Of a stretch of 64,000 nt of DNA, positions 1-11,020 are shown one piece after another (positions within the stretch are counted from its first letter, which is position 1; every line of letters begins with the position of its first letter). Both the position numbers and the translations under genes were made by a program. Where the stretch lies: positions 62,001 through 126,000 of the forward strand of contig WHVA01000011.1 of assembly GCA_015179125.1 (NCBI GenBank). Direction: 5' to 3'. The notes beneath the pieces were generated by a model that saw only the letters and a list, made by a program, of their open reading frames with translations, had not been told where the DNA came from and searched no databases. Source of the stretch: Gautieria morchelliformis (Eukaryota; Basidiomycota; Agaricomycetes; Gomphales; Gomphaceae).

Positions 1-872
1 TCATCTGCGCCGACGTCTATCATAAATGTCATTTCTGTTTCTTTTTTGATCTTTTTCTTTTTTCTTTCTTTATTAGTTTCTTTTATATATAAGTGATTTG
101 AAATGTAATAGTTGCGTTTATCATAACATGCACAAGATAATATTATACAGCTAGATACACAGTACTTGGAGAATCTCCAGAGCATAAGTTACTTGGGATT
201 TCCTCCCTCCCTGCCAGGTCACATGATTGTGTGATCTCATGTGGGTTGCCCTAACAATCACCCCATGTCAATGGATCTGGTGCAATTTTATTAACCTGAC
301 CTACATTCATCTGTTTCAGGCAATGAATTCTATATTTTTTTGAATATTGGTTGTCTACCAATGAGCATCCTTTTGATATCATGTGGGTGAGTGCCATAGC
401 AGCCACTTGCTCTCCATCATCACTTTGGACACTTGTACTTTCCTGATATCCATCATTTGGTATGAAAGGAGCTGGTCACTGGTCTGACTATCAAGTCACA
501 CATATAACCAGACCCCACCTGTAAGTCATGCCAGGGAAACAACATTGGATAGTAAACAAGATAACAAACTTCTATGCTAAGAAATGTGTCTTTATTGGCT
601 ATCCACCTGAGTATCAAGGGTGGGTGGTCTATAATCCTTTGACGAGATAATCATAAGCAACACTGCTGAACTTGGCATGGCCAGGCTTCTTTCAAAAGCA
701 GTAAATTCAAATTGGCACTGATCAAGCCCTTTGGCCAATTAGTGCCATTTTTGATTTCAGGTAATTGCTTTAGTATGTTCACGAGTATTGGTGACAGAGA
801 AAGGCTTCCAGAATTAAGGGTGTGAGGTCTTCAACTTCTTTGTGGGCCACTATAGCATGGTGTGAGATCTTG

Positions 873-1394
873 TTACTGGTCCTCGTCCAGCTGTAATTTC
901 ACTCGCTGGAGTAGAATAGTTGTGGGATAATCATCAAGGCCTTTGATGCCAATGTCATCGTTGTCGGGAGAATCTGTACCTTCAAGACACTTTTGAAAGT
1001 CACGTGCCATGTAGACATGCCTGCCCTTCTGTGAATGCAGATTTGCTGAGAAAGGGTGTTGCACACTCTCCACCAATGTCTGGTGTTTTTGATGCTGGAA
1101 GGTAGATGTAAGAGGAAACACCGTAAGGCAGATGGTGGTCAGCGACCCCCGCTTCATGTTGGGGAGCAGCTTGCCAGACCAAGGAGTCCACAGGCAATTG
1201 TTTTGAACCCTTCGGGCTTTGTCAAAGGTAATGTGTGGGTGACAAACAGGCCACAGCGGTTGTAGAATGTGAAGCAAACCATTTCCTTGGCCTGATTGTA
1301 TATGATAACAACACTGTACCATTGTTTTCCTCGTTCCAGCATAGACCGGAGCTGCTTGTTTCAATGCAACACTCCAGACAGACTTGACCTCCAC
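873..1394 (-). CDS. Unrecognised 173-codon open frame inside the copia relic
   Basis: This open frame runs opposite to the surrounding copia relic, between its post-integrase linker (up to about 720) and its pre-RT linker (from about 1600). I do not recognise the protein. It has scattered Cys and His residues, no clear signal peptide and no membrane segment. The copia reading cannot be followed through about 730-1590, so this piece may be foreign DNA inserted into the element or simply decayed linker with a chance open frame. The lack of any family motif makes a functional gene unlikely. Confidence 0.15.
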   Translation of the reverse strand: MEVKSVWSVALKQAAPVYAGTRKTMVQCCYHIQSGQGNGLLHILQPLWPVCHPHITFDKARRVQNNCLWTPWSGKLLPNMKRGSLTTICLTVFPLTSTFQHQKHQTLVESVQHPFSANLHSQKGRHVYMARDFQKCLEGTDSPDNDDIGIKGLDDYPTTILLQRVKLQLDEDQ

Positions 1395-2204
1395 CCCAAC
1401 GTGAATTCATATTTGAATGGAAAAATCACTATTTTGTTGACAGTTTTCATAAGACCCTTGTAATTTTTCTTCTCATTTGATCTGTTGAGTGTAGACACAA
1501 GGCAAGCTCACCCACCACTCTCAGAAGTTCCTCAAAGTTTCAGAACCATCTACTGCTATTGAAGTGGAGTGACCTGGTAGATATGGAAGAAGGTGGGAGG
1601 TATACTTAATCAGGTGGGAGCTGTTCCTGCACCTCTCCCACAGCCTCTAGAAGCTAGCTCTCCTGACTCTGGCAATGGCGTGGATGTTTTTTACTCTGAC
1701 TCTGTCTGACTTTGACTCTAACTCTGAAGAAGCTACACCTCCATCTCTAATGAGATGGTATCCCTTGTGAGAATGACATCCTCCTGGCAGGTAGGTGGTG
1801 GGAACCCACATACAGAGATAGAACTCCTGCTCTTGAATCTAGTAGTGAGGAGGAGGAGTTATCAGCGCCCTCCCAACATGCTAATTTTAGAGAAGAATCT
1901 CTTTATGCTCAGACTGAGTCAGTGCTCAGTGCATATGCTGCTTTTGACTTTGCCTTATAGGCTACTGCACTCAAGGTCTCTGGCCACAGCACAGTTCCAA
2001 AGTCATTTTCTGAGGCCATGAGACACCTTAATGCAGAACACTAGCTCAAAGCTGCATATGATGAAACCCAAGCTCAACTTGACAATGGTACCTGGAAGCT
2101 TGCCAAGCTAACCCCAGCCTAGGCCACCCATTGGCAGTCAATGGGTGTTTATCATTAAGCAAAAAGCTGATGGGTCCATTGATGCTACAAAGCAAGGTTA
2201 GTAC

Positions 2205-2942
2205 TGTTGAAAGTATTGAAAAACACAATATTAACATATTAATTACAACAAACACGAGCTCACATCACAACCGACACATCGATAATCCCTCTCTGAGCAT
2301 ACACATTACGGCACTCGTACCTGAGACCGCCGGACCATCATATGCCCACTTGACCCGACCCGATCACAGTCCCCAACTCCCCTGACATCACAAGGACATA
2401 TAACACGTGTTACCGCGACCTATAACACCCAAGGAACCCTATCCAAGACCACCGAGCCCATCCTGAATCACGCGCATTCCATCAGTCACGTGACCCAATC
2501 AAGGGACGTGACGCGTTGAGCCGACCCTGCCTATACCCAGACTATGCCCCCTGTCCATCACCAAACATCCGTTTCCTCATCCTGTTTTACGCTCCATCTC
2601 CAAGCCCAACTTATATAGCGCGCGTCGACACTCCTATCATTGTCCATGCACCGCTCACCCCATTCCATCAGCCCCTTAGCATTGCACCACTAATTCCTTA
2701 ACCGCCAAGCACCATCAATAACTAATAAATACCTAGCTCCATGTACAATTAACTAGCAGTGAAATCACACTTCGTCTCGCCCCTCACACAGTAGTAGAAC
2801 TTCCAGTCGACATAATTCATAAGACACACACATTTATTGCATGTGCAGATATTCCTGTCAACTTCAAGCCTTACTTGATTTATCTCATAATTGAGAGATT
2901 AAATCATATTGTCTTAAATAATATTCCTAGCACTAAACAACA
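2205..2942. mobile_element. Solo LTR (738 bp) inserted in copia RT, TSD agtac
   Basis: The copia RT reading stops after 2204 and resumes at 2943. Both sides carry the pentamer agtac (2200-2204 and 2943-2947). The insert begins TGTTGAAAG and ends AAACAACA, the TG...CA ends of an LTR. It is AT-rich, has CA-rich stretches and holds no pol homology. Its 738-bp length fits a solo LTR left by LTR-LTR recombination. Removing it rejoins the RT text. The short open frames inside it look like chance. Confidence 0.85.
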
Positions 2943-4074
2943 AGTACTAGGCCAAAGGATATGCCAAAGGATATGCCCAGAGGCCTGGCTTTGATAACAC
3001 TGAGACTTTTGCGCCCACTGCCAAGTGGCTGCATTGCGTGCTATCCTAGCAATGGCTGCTATTGAAGATATGGAGCTAGAGAGCATCGATATCCCATGAA
3101 TGGAGAGCTTGATCAGGAAGATCAAATGGAGCAGCAATCTGAGGGGTTTTTATAAGGATTTCTTCCAGCTCCTCAAGGGCATCTATGGCCCAAAGCAATC
3201 TGGGAGAATCTAACATCAAAAGCTAGACAAGACCTGTAGCAGATGGACTTTGTCAACGTAAGGTGTGACCATAGATTGCATTTTGGTATACCAGAAGGAT
3301 GATGATAAAGCCATCATCCCTGTCTTTGTGCATGATTTGACCATTGCATCCAACTCCAAGGAGCATGTGAAGGGTGAGCTGAAGAAGTGTTTTAAGCTTA
3401 GTCCTCCTTGGAGTTGGCATTGAGAGGGACAGAGAAGTTAGGCATTATATTTTTTTAACTTGCCCTCCTAACCTAACCATAGTATAAACAAGGGGAACTT
3501 GAGAAACTACTAGGTTTCACCTGTACTCACCCCTTATTCATTCTGAAAATATTGAAATATTGTGCCTATTATGGCCCATTGGTCTAGTTGATATTGAAGG
3601 ACACTTTACTGTTTGAAGCTGACACTAGACCATCCACATGAGACAAGCAGAGGTGAACCTTCCTTTGCAAGTCAATTGGAAATCCTGATATGATTGACCC
3701 TGTGGCTTGGTGCTGAAGTAAGAAAAATGCAGGAGCAGAATATTGGAACTTGCTGGGCGAAAGAAACCAGAAGCAGAGCCTTCCTATGTGATAACCTCAA
3801 TCTTGGCAGGGTTATGCAGCTAGACAGCTGCTGGCTTTCAGTGACAGGGGTCAGTTCAGCTTCATGGAATAAGCCCACAGTGCTACTCAGCAATAGTTTC
3901 CCATTAATATGTTGAATGGTGATGTTAGAAGCCCTATCCATACCATATATTCCTCTGATTTTCTTGGTGTTTTTTTCTCAAGTAGTTACTGAATTTTTAT
4001 TGACTCTTTACTCTGCATGTTAGCTTTTAGGACTTATCATATAAGCCAAAAAGTGCTAGCTAACAGTTGGGGAG

Positions 4075-4913
4075 TGTGGGAGAGTGCCCCTTATCTTGTG
4101 CACTCACAACACACCCCCAAACCTGCTAGGGTCTTATCAGGTTTATTTTAGGCTTCTATAACTTCACTTTTTTAGATAATGCATTGGTGGATAAGCCCGG
4201 CCCACATGTTTGTTTATGGATTTCCTACTCTGCTCCATCACTTCAGTCACATTCTCCATTGCTATCCCTCAGTATACACCTCCACCATATTATACATATT
4301 TATCTAGCATATTTACCTAGTATACACTTATTGCAATATGCATGTTTGCCTCCAATACACATCTATCCACACAGACATCTTTATCTCTACTGCTATAGAC
4401 TGCAACTGCAAAAAACACCACTTTACATGCCAAGTCTTGCACCCCATTCAATCTTGTTCACACTCCCACACTCACACATACCATCGCTGCTGCTGCTATC
4501 CTCCACCTCCCTAGCACCCTCCGAACACTTCATTCACCCCCACCTTGACACCTCTTTCATTGGTGCAACACCTTATTCCTTTCTGATGAATAACCAGACC
4601 AAAACCGGGATTTTGCTCTCTGTCGCCCTCTGCACTGTCTGTGTAGCAGTGGTTGATTTTGGGCCTGACATGAAGGCCTTCAAACCGCAAAACAAGTGAT
4701 CACCCTTAGCGCGGCCTGGGTCTCCTTGCTGTCAGTCCTTGGCATTTTGTTATATCTGGAGCTTACCCAAGTATTCTAGCATGGCCATGTGTGAATTTCT
4801 CTTGGCCTAGCAAATGGCCCCCGCTGACTGATATTGAATGAGGGGGCCAGCTACATCTAGAACCTCTAGGGGACCCCTTCCAAAGTGCACCCGCCGATGC
4901 TGAGCAAGTGGGG
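4075..4913 (+). other. Non-coding stretch, possible 3' LTR of the copia relic
   Basis: A purine-rich run (gttggggagtg) just before 4075 is followed by TGTGGGAGAGTGCCCC, which looks like a PPT and the start of a copia-type LTR. The stretch is pyrimidine-rich. A 171-codon frame at 4184-4699 is compositionally biased (Ser, Leu, His, Tyr, Pro) and resembles no protein. I cannot place the LTR's far end with certainty. The stretch ends at the left target duplication of G1. Confidence 0.3.
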
Positions 4914-4918
4914 GAAGT
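4914..4918. repeat. Left target-site duplication of G1 (gaagt)
   Basis: The pentamer gaagt directly abuts the left LTR and is repeated at 14474-14478 beyond the right LTR. It fixes the element boundaries. Confidence 0.9.
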
Positions 4919-5131
4919 TGTAAAGATGTCTATCTTAAACCTTAAGTCACAAGAGCACGACACAACTTGACCAATGTGTGGTATTCTGATGCTACGTAGT
5001 GACAGTATAAGGGTAAGATGCGATGTGTACCACTAGCCGGTTCCCACGCATAAACTATACAGTGGGTCCCTAAGGGGCCCATTGGGATTATGTAATAACT
5101 AATGTACATGTAGATACACGGGTTATTTACA
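4919..5131 (-). repeat. G1 3' LTR (213 bp)
   Basis: This copy lies downstream of the coding region in the element's orientation and is preceded by a polypurine tract. Close relatives lie at 14261-14473, 31614-31816 and 40874-41111. The conserved core includes cagtgggtccc followed by ggggccca, a short palindrome-like block. Confidence 0.92.
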
Positions 5132-5143
5132 CCCTCCCCCTCT
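5132..5143 (-). other. Polypurine tract of G1
   Basis: On the minus strand AGAGGGGGAGGG lies immediately upstream of the 3' LTR, the usual plus-strand primer position. The same tract adjoins the G4 LTR at 31817. Confidence 0.8.
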
Positions 5144-5167
5144 ATAGACAACTATAGGGGTTAACTA

Positions 5168-7105
5168 CTACTCATAGAGGTCGTCCATGAGGGAGTCCTC
5201 TAGAGTGGCCGATACGATGACGTCGTCGTCATACGGAGCCGGTGGAGCACGTGACTCCTCCGGGGGCACCTCCGCATCATCGGTGGTGATTGGGTGAGTG
5301 AGGCTGGTCGGCCTCACCACTAGCGGCGATCTCCGCTTGGGTGCTGGGGCCCGTGTCCTCGCGGAGCATGGCCTCAACGGCTGGGTCCTCAGTTTGAGGA
5401 GGGGGCCGGAAGCGCGCCAACTCTCGGTCGAGCTGGGCGTGAGTGAGGGGTCGTGGAACCGCGGCCCTCACGTGGCTGGTCTCGATGACCTTGTGTTGGC
5501 CCTCGTGGGCGGCGGCACTGAATGCCGCGCCGGTGATGCTGCGTTGAACATAATGTTCAATGCGCGCCGCTCGCTCACGAGTGACTCCCACGTAGCGGGC
5601 CAGCCATCTCGCGATCTCCGCGAGTGGGATGTCGGGGCTGGCTCGGCCCTCCACAGGGAATGGGCCTGTGATTGAGAGCTGCAGGGTGGTGCTCTGAGGC
5701 GTCAGCACTTCCCTGGCGTTGACGAGGCTCGACCATTGGTCCGTCGAGCCGAAGAGGTCGAGTAGCCTTGCCCTGAGCGGTGATGCGACCCCTTTGACCC
5801 GGGGCGCAAGGGCCTTCAACCACATCCAGACGTCCATGTCGTCTAGGTTGAAAGTGCCATCCGCGTTGTCACGGATGGCAGAGGGGATTCCTTCAGGGTT
5901 GTGTATCCAACCCTTTAGAATGGCCGCGATGTCGTGCGGGGTACCACCCGCTATCACGAGACAATCCCTTTTGGGATTGCGAGCGCGTTGTTCGCGCTCG
6001 ATGCGTTTGAATACGCCGATCATCTCGCGCGTACGCACGAGCTGCGGCGTTTCTTTTGCCCACGCTATGAGTTCGACGAAGCGTGGGTTGTCGAGCGGGC
6101 AGACGTCGTACCATTGAGTACGACGCTGTTGGGCCTTTCCTACTGGTCGTGGTAGGAGGCCCATCTCGGAGATCGGTGGATCTCCGAGTGGGATGATCAG
6201 TCCCTCCCCCGGGTAGGGAGGGTGAACTGTCCCCACCGGCGGAGGCAGGGCCACGCCAGGCCCGATGTACTGGGCCTCGACCTGTGCTACCCGCCGCTGA
6301 AGGGCGGGGTCATTGATGGTGTGCGACGATGACGCTGCTAGGTAAGCGCTGATTGCGCTTTCCTTCGCAATGGCTAGCCCATTGATGGTGTGGGGGGAGC
6401 CGCGCAATTTCTTGCGCTTTTTCTTTGGCTGCTCTGCCAGCCGCTGTGCCCGTTCGGGGTCGTACGTCTTCCAGACGGATGAGTCGGACTCCCATCCATC
6501 TGGGACGCCGTACGCAGAGTCAGAAGGTGCGCTCTGCCCTTCCGTTGTTGTCGTGGTCGGAGTCGGCGCCGACAATCGGGACGCTAGCCCCGATGTTGCG
6601 CGCGCCGGCAAGGGCACCGTCGCGCGAGGTGAAGATGGCCCGGCCACTGGTTCCGTGGCCGGGTCATGTTGCGGCCTTTTTGAGGCAGCGTGGACCAGGG
6701 TAACCTGGAGCTGGGCTGCACTCAGCTGCTGCTCCAGTTCCTTGATCTTGGCGCGCTCGGTTACGAGCGCGTCGTCGCGGTCCTCGACCATGCATTCCAG
6801 CTCCTTGACCTCTTTTTTAAGGTCGTGGACATCCCGGAGGGGCTCTTCTCACGCGTCACGCGCGATGCCCCTTGGGAGCCATCCCCAAGCTGCATCGACA
6901 GCGTCGCCGATGTCTTCATCCCGCAATTTGACTTTGCGGGGGCCGGTCGCGGCCCTAAGGTGCGCAGCGTAGTCCGCGCATGTTGCGCAATCGTCCGGGT
7001 GGACGATGGCGAGGGCGTCCTCTCATCCCACGATCATCCAGTGCTCCTGGTCTATCGGAGCACGGAGAATGTCTGCGGCACCTTGTCTCGGGGCCGTTGT
7101 TCACG
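5168..7105 (-). pseudogene. G1 ORF3: env-position accessory ORF of unknown function, degraded
   Basis: Downstream of pol a long frame (504 codons open at 5277-6791) continues at both ends in other frames. A second copy in G4 (32406-33507 plus 34566-35370) shows the intended layout. The N-terminus contains a QGAA then DQEHWMIVG stretch, followed by a heptad-like coiled coil (LKKEVKELE through KIKELEQQL), a Pro/Ser/Thr-rich linker, a basic KKKRKKL patch, and a conserved domain around PHDIAAILKGWIHNPEGIPS and DMDVWMWLKALAPRVKGV. The acidic tail contains DVIVS then LEDSLMDDLYE. Against G4, G1 has lost its ATG (ACG), has a TGA for Trp near 7028, a 1-nt insertion near 6847 and a shift near 5300. 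I see no signal peptide or membrane helix, so it is not a normal envelope protein. Confidence 0.7.
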
Positions 7106-7277
7106 TTGTGGACGTTGATGGGTCAACGTCCATCCCATCTTTGGGGGGCATCATCTTCGTGGGTAGATGATGGTGGTGGTTGCTTCCAAGAAGCGATGCG
7201 CCCTCGGAAAGATCCGAGGTGAAAATTTAACCGCGCCATGGCCGGCGCGTCACGTGGTCTGCACGTGACAGACGCGT

Positions 7278-9842
7278 CTAGCGGTGTCTGGGGAGGTCAC
7301 GTGGCTTTCCCACCCCCCGAAGCTCTAGATAGCTATCTAGGGCTTCAAGGTCCTTGCAGGACAACATGGGTTCCCATGTCACGTCTCCTAGGGTCCAATG
7401 GACCTGGAATTCCAGGTCCGTCGAGTTTATCCATCGATGTGCGATAATCTCGTCGACGAGCCACTCCTCGTCGTCATTTGCTCCGAAGTCATAAAATGAC
7501 TTGGCCTCACGACGAGGGAACAATTCATCGTTGTTAGCCTCGTATCGCCGTACGAGGCTGGAATGGAAGACCGGTGAAATGTGACGGCTTTTCAGTTCGT
7601 CGGGAAGATTGAGGGTCACCGTCGAGGCGTCGTTGTGAGCCTCAATGACGCGGTACGGTCCGATGTACCGCGGGACTAGTTTTCTGGCTCTTCCTTTCGG
7701 GAGAGTTAGGTTTTGTGTCGAAAGGTAGACGCGGTCGTTGGCCGCATACCTGTCACTCGCCATACGTTTCCTATTTGTGTGAAACATTTGCGTCACTCGA
7801 TGCTCTATGATTGCATCATGTGCCGCCATCAGGTTCCATTTTGCCTGATGTGCGAGCCGGGCCACCCCCTTGAACGGGGTGTCCGCGGCTATGGGGAGGT
7901 CTATCCGTGGCATATAGCCGTGGTTCAGCTCGAAAGGTGCGAACCCTGTGGTCGCACTGACGTTGCTGTTGAGGGCGACCTCAACCATTGGGCATTTCAC
8001 TGCCCAATCCTTCTGATCGTCTCTGATGACCGCGCGCAATATCTGGCCGATCGAGCGGTTTGCCCGCTCGGTTGCTCCATCCGTTTGTGGATGGAAGGCA
8101 GTTGACATGAGGAGCTTAGTCCCCATGAGTCGCTGTAGTTCACGCCAGAAGATCGACGTGAACTTTGAGTCCCTGTCCGAGATGATGGAGTCAGGAACTC
8201 CGTGTAGTCGGATGACCTCCTTCAGAAACAGCCAGGCTACTCTCTTGGCTGACACGCTCGTTGTGGTTGGTACAAGGTGTACGAGCGACGTTAGTCGGTC
8301 GATGACTACCATCAGGTAGTCACAGTCATTGGATTTGGGCAGGGGCCCCATGAAGTCGATGCCAATCGACTGCCACGGCCTATCTGGAATGGGTAGGCTG
8401 TGTAGTAGGCCTTTGGGCCGTTGTGGCCCAATTTTCGTCATCTGACACCTCACGCACAATGTGCAGAACACTTCTATGTCTGGGTTCATGCCCAGCCACC
8501 AATATGCTCTTCGAACGTAGTTCGAAGTCTTCAGATGGCCGTAGTGGCCGACTATCTGATGTGCCCGATCGATGATAATTTCGATCAGCTTCCTTCCCCC
8601 TTGAAGAACAGAGCGGGGGACGGCAATGACGTCTCTCTTGAGCTGATTCTTAGTCCAGATCAGCCCGTCCCGGATCCCGAATCTTGGGTGTGTGTCCGGG
8701 TGCGCCATGATCTTTGTGAACATGGTGTCCCTGTGGTATGCGTCTCGTAGGACCTTGGACAGGTCTACACCTTGCTCGACGATCCGGCGCAGGGGTGCGC
8801 CGTCATTTCCTGCGGCAATGGCGCTGATGTCATCGTCATCGTCACAGGACGCGGCGATGTTCGTGGGCTCTGGTGAGCCCTCGTTTAATGCAGCGGCTTC
8901 CGTTACTCTTGCCTCTGTCTTCTCAGCGAGGCGTTTAGAGCGTCTTGTCGCCGCTGTTCGCAACTCAACATACCGGTCGGTGGGCAATAACTCACCGTCC
9001 GGGTCTAAACGTGCATCCGCGTTCACGAAGACGTGGTCCGGGTGATTGTCATCACTCGTGTCGCTCTCGTAGTAGCGCGACAGGCAGTCCGCTACCTTGT
9101 TCTCTACACCGTCTACATGAACGGTGTTGAAATTGAACCGGGATAGGAACTCCCACCATCTGACCTGTCGGTCAGATAGGCTCTTTTGGGTCTCGAAGTA
9201 CTCGAGCCCCTTGTGGTCTGTGACGAGGGTGAACCTTCGCCCCAGCAGTTTGTCCTCCCATTTCATGAGAGCCTCGAGCACCGCGATTGTCTCGTGCTTG
9301 TGAGTCTGGTAGTGTTGCTGAGCAACGCTGAACTTCTTTGACAAGAAGCCGGCTGGTTGACAAGTTTTCCAGTCAGGACCTTGGCCGTAGACCGCACCAA
9401 CACCGGCTTTTGATCCATCGGTGATCACCCAGATCGGCTCTGGGCACCTTGGGTCTACTGGACGCAGGATCGGGGCCTTACAGGCCAACGCCTTAATGCT
9501 TTGCCAGCATTTGTCGAGCAGTGGTGTCCATTCAAATGGACGGTTATTACACGCACAGCCCGATAGTGGGGTGGTATATGTGCTAACATCCGGCATGTAG
9601 TGTGCCAGATACTGTACCAGCCCGAGGAAAAGCTGGACGTCGTTGAACGTCCGTGGCCTGCACCATTCGCGGATGCGTTGCATCTTATCCTCGTCGGCAT
9701 GTACACCTCAGCCATCGATCATATGGCCGAGGCACTCCATTCGGATGGAGTAGAGGTCCACCTTTTTCTTGCTCAGAAAGAGGTGGTTCTTCCTCAGTCT
9801 GTCAAAGACAATGGAGAGGTGCTCTTCATGCTCTTGTATTGA
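7278..9842 (-). pseudogene. G1 pol C-terminal part: RNase H, integrase, chromodomain
   Basis: A frame of 801 codons (7278-9683), extended upstream through one TGA (9708-9710), encodes the end of RT, RNase H (VITDGSKAGVGAV, then TLVTDHKGLEYF), the integrase zinc finger (HYGHLKTSN, then CVRC), the integrase core (DFMGPLP, then SDRDSKFTS, then HPQTDGATERANRSIGQ) and a C-terminal chromodomain-like segment (EWLVDEIIAHRW, FQVHWTLGDVTWEP). This part is well preserved. The TGA and the upstream solo LTR separate it from the RT active site. The chromodomain is expected to direct integration to chromatin, as in other chromoviruses. Confidence 0.93.
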
Positions 9843-9847
9843 GAGCG

Positions 9848-10222
9848 TGTGAGGGCAACACTAATGACGAAGCCACAACCAAAGATACTCAAGGAGATAA
9901 GAGCCGATACTAGGACAATGACCAACTGTGTAGTGGGTATCCTCAGTTTATAACTCTACCAACGATAGATACATGGGGACTTGCCTGTGTAGTGGGTATC
10001 CTCAGAGATCAAGCTGAGGAAACGCCACCACACGGGCTACAGTCTTATAGCGCTGGCAAGGCTTACATAATAGGGGAGATGGAAACTTGTAGAAGGTTAC
10101 GGAAGGTGACAGAAAGTGACATGTGACAGAAGGTGACAGAAGGTTATGGAAACTGACGGAAGGTGACGGAAACTCATGGAAGGAAATAGAAACTTGTGGA
10201 AGGAAACGCGTGAACCCTGACA
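9848..10222. mobile_element. Solo LTR (375 bp) in G1 reverse transcriptase, TSD gagcg
   Basis: The insert starts TGTGAGGGCAAC and ends GAACCCTGACA, and is flanked by gagcg at 9843-9847 and 10223-10227. Removing it joins the RT text right after the YMDD motif (FIFS to EHEEHL). It contains a 21-bp direct repeat (ctgtgtagtgggtatcctcag, two copies near 9927 and 9985). Its right third (about 10090-10200) is a degenerate array of roughly 10-bp units of the gaaggtgaca type. Confidence 0.88.
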
Positions 10223-10942
10223 GAGCGAGAATATGAAGATGTCGTCCATGTATACATGGATGAAGCGACCTATGCAGTCGCAGAAAATAGCTGTCATCAG
10301 CCGTTGGAATGTTGATGGGGCGTTACAGTCCCCCATCTGTATCACCTGGCTCCTGAAGGTGCCGAGGATCGTGGCAAAGGCTGTCTTTGCTACGTGATCC
10401 GGATGAATCCGGATCTGCTCGTATGCTTCTGACATATCGAGTTTTGTTCGATATTGGCAGCGAGCCATGTTGCTGCGTATGATATCCTGATCCGGGAAGG
10501 GTGTGACGTCCTTCACCGTGTTCTCGTTCTGCTGGCGCAGATCAAAGACGGTTCTCAATGTACCGTTCTTCTTTGGCACACACAGCATGGGCATGGCCTG
10601 CTACGCTACTGCCGGAATCCACCACTTTGCAGTGGTGTATCGTTCTATCTTAGCCGACAGTTCCTCTCGGAAGTGTTCGGGGCATTTTGGTAGTCGATAC
10701 CGCATGTGCTTGTTGGGATCGATGAGGTTGATCTCATGGTTGATCTCCCGCAGTGGCGGGAGTTCTAATGGAATTCCACTGACTAGGTCAGTGATTCTTT
10801 CCATCCATTCCTTGTGGAGGCTCGGAAGGTCATCATCCGTGAGGATGATGGTAGTGGTTGGCTTAGATGCCATTAGGCGCTGTTGGCGTCTATTAGGTCC
10901 CGCAGCGCGCGGGCCCGCTTTCCTTTTTCCCATCGCTTTCAT
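10223..10942 (-). pseudogene. G1 reverse transcriptase, N-terminal part
   Basis: The frame runs from an upstream linker (INHEINLIDPNKHMRYRLP) into the RT fingers and palm (MLCVPKKNGTLRTVFDLRQQN, TKLDMSEAYEQIRIHPDH) and ends just after the catalytic YMDD near 10235. One in-frame TAG (10601-10603) splits it just before the fingers, in the same frame on both sides. RT is cut after the active site by the 375-bp LTR insertion. Confidence 0.88.
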
Positions 10943-11020
10943 CGTTAGGTGACAGTGTCTCTTCCTACGGCTGTAGGGTGAGTTTGAGGACGAGTCATCT
11001 CGCGACTCGTCCTCCTGGCT

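Larger units (their letters stand above)
290..4100 (+). mobile_element. Ty1/copia retrotransposon relic, pol only, heavily mutated
   Basis: Translating the plus strand with frame changes gives pieces of a copia polyprotein in the right order. Around 390-540 there is a Gag-pre-integrase-like stretch (HFGHL-type start, then PTCKSCQG). Around 560-720 lies the linker after integrase (KKCVFIGYPPEYQGWVVYNP, then ISNTAE). From about 1990 the reverse transcriptase begins (NGTWKLAKL, then IIKQKADGSIDATK) and continues after an inserted LTR with GFDNTETFAPTAKW, LLKGIYGPKQSG and FVHDLTIASNSKEH. The integrase catalytic core between the first two pieces is missing. Stops and frameshifts occur throughout, so the copy is dead. 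The order matches copia (integrase before RT), not gypsy. The end is placed near 4100 because a possible PPT and LTR start follows. Confidence 0.8.

Noticed and set aside
4184..4699. 171-codon plus-strand frame rich in Ser, Leu, His and Pro
   Set aside because: It lies in a pyrimidine-rich stretch that looks like an LTR, has no motif and shows the bias expected from composition.
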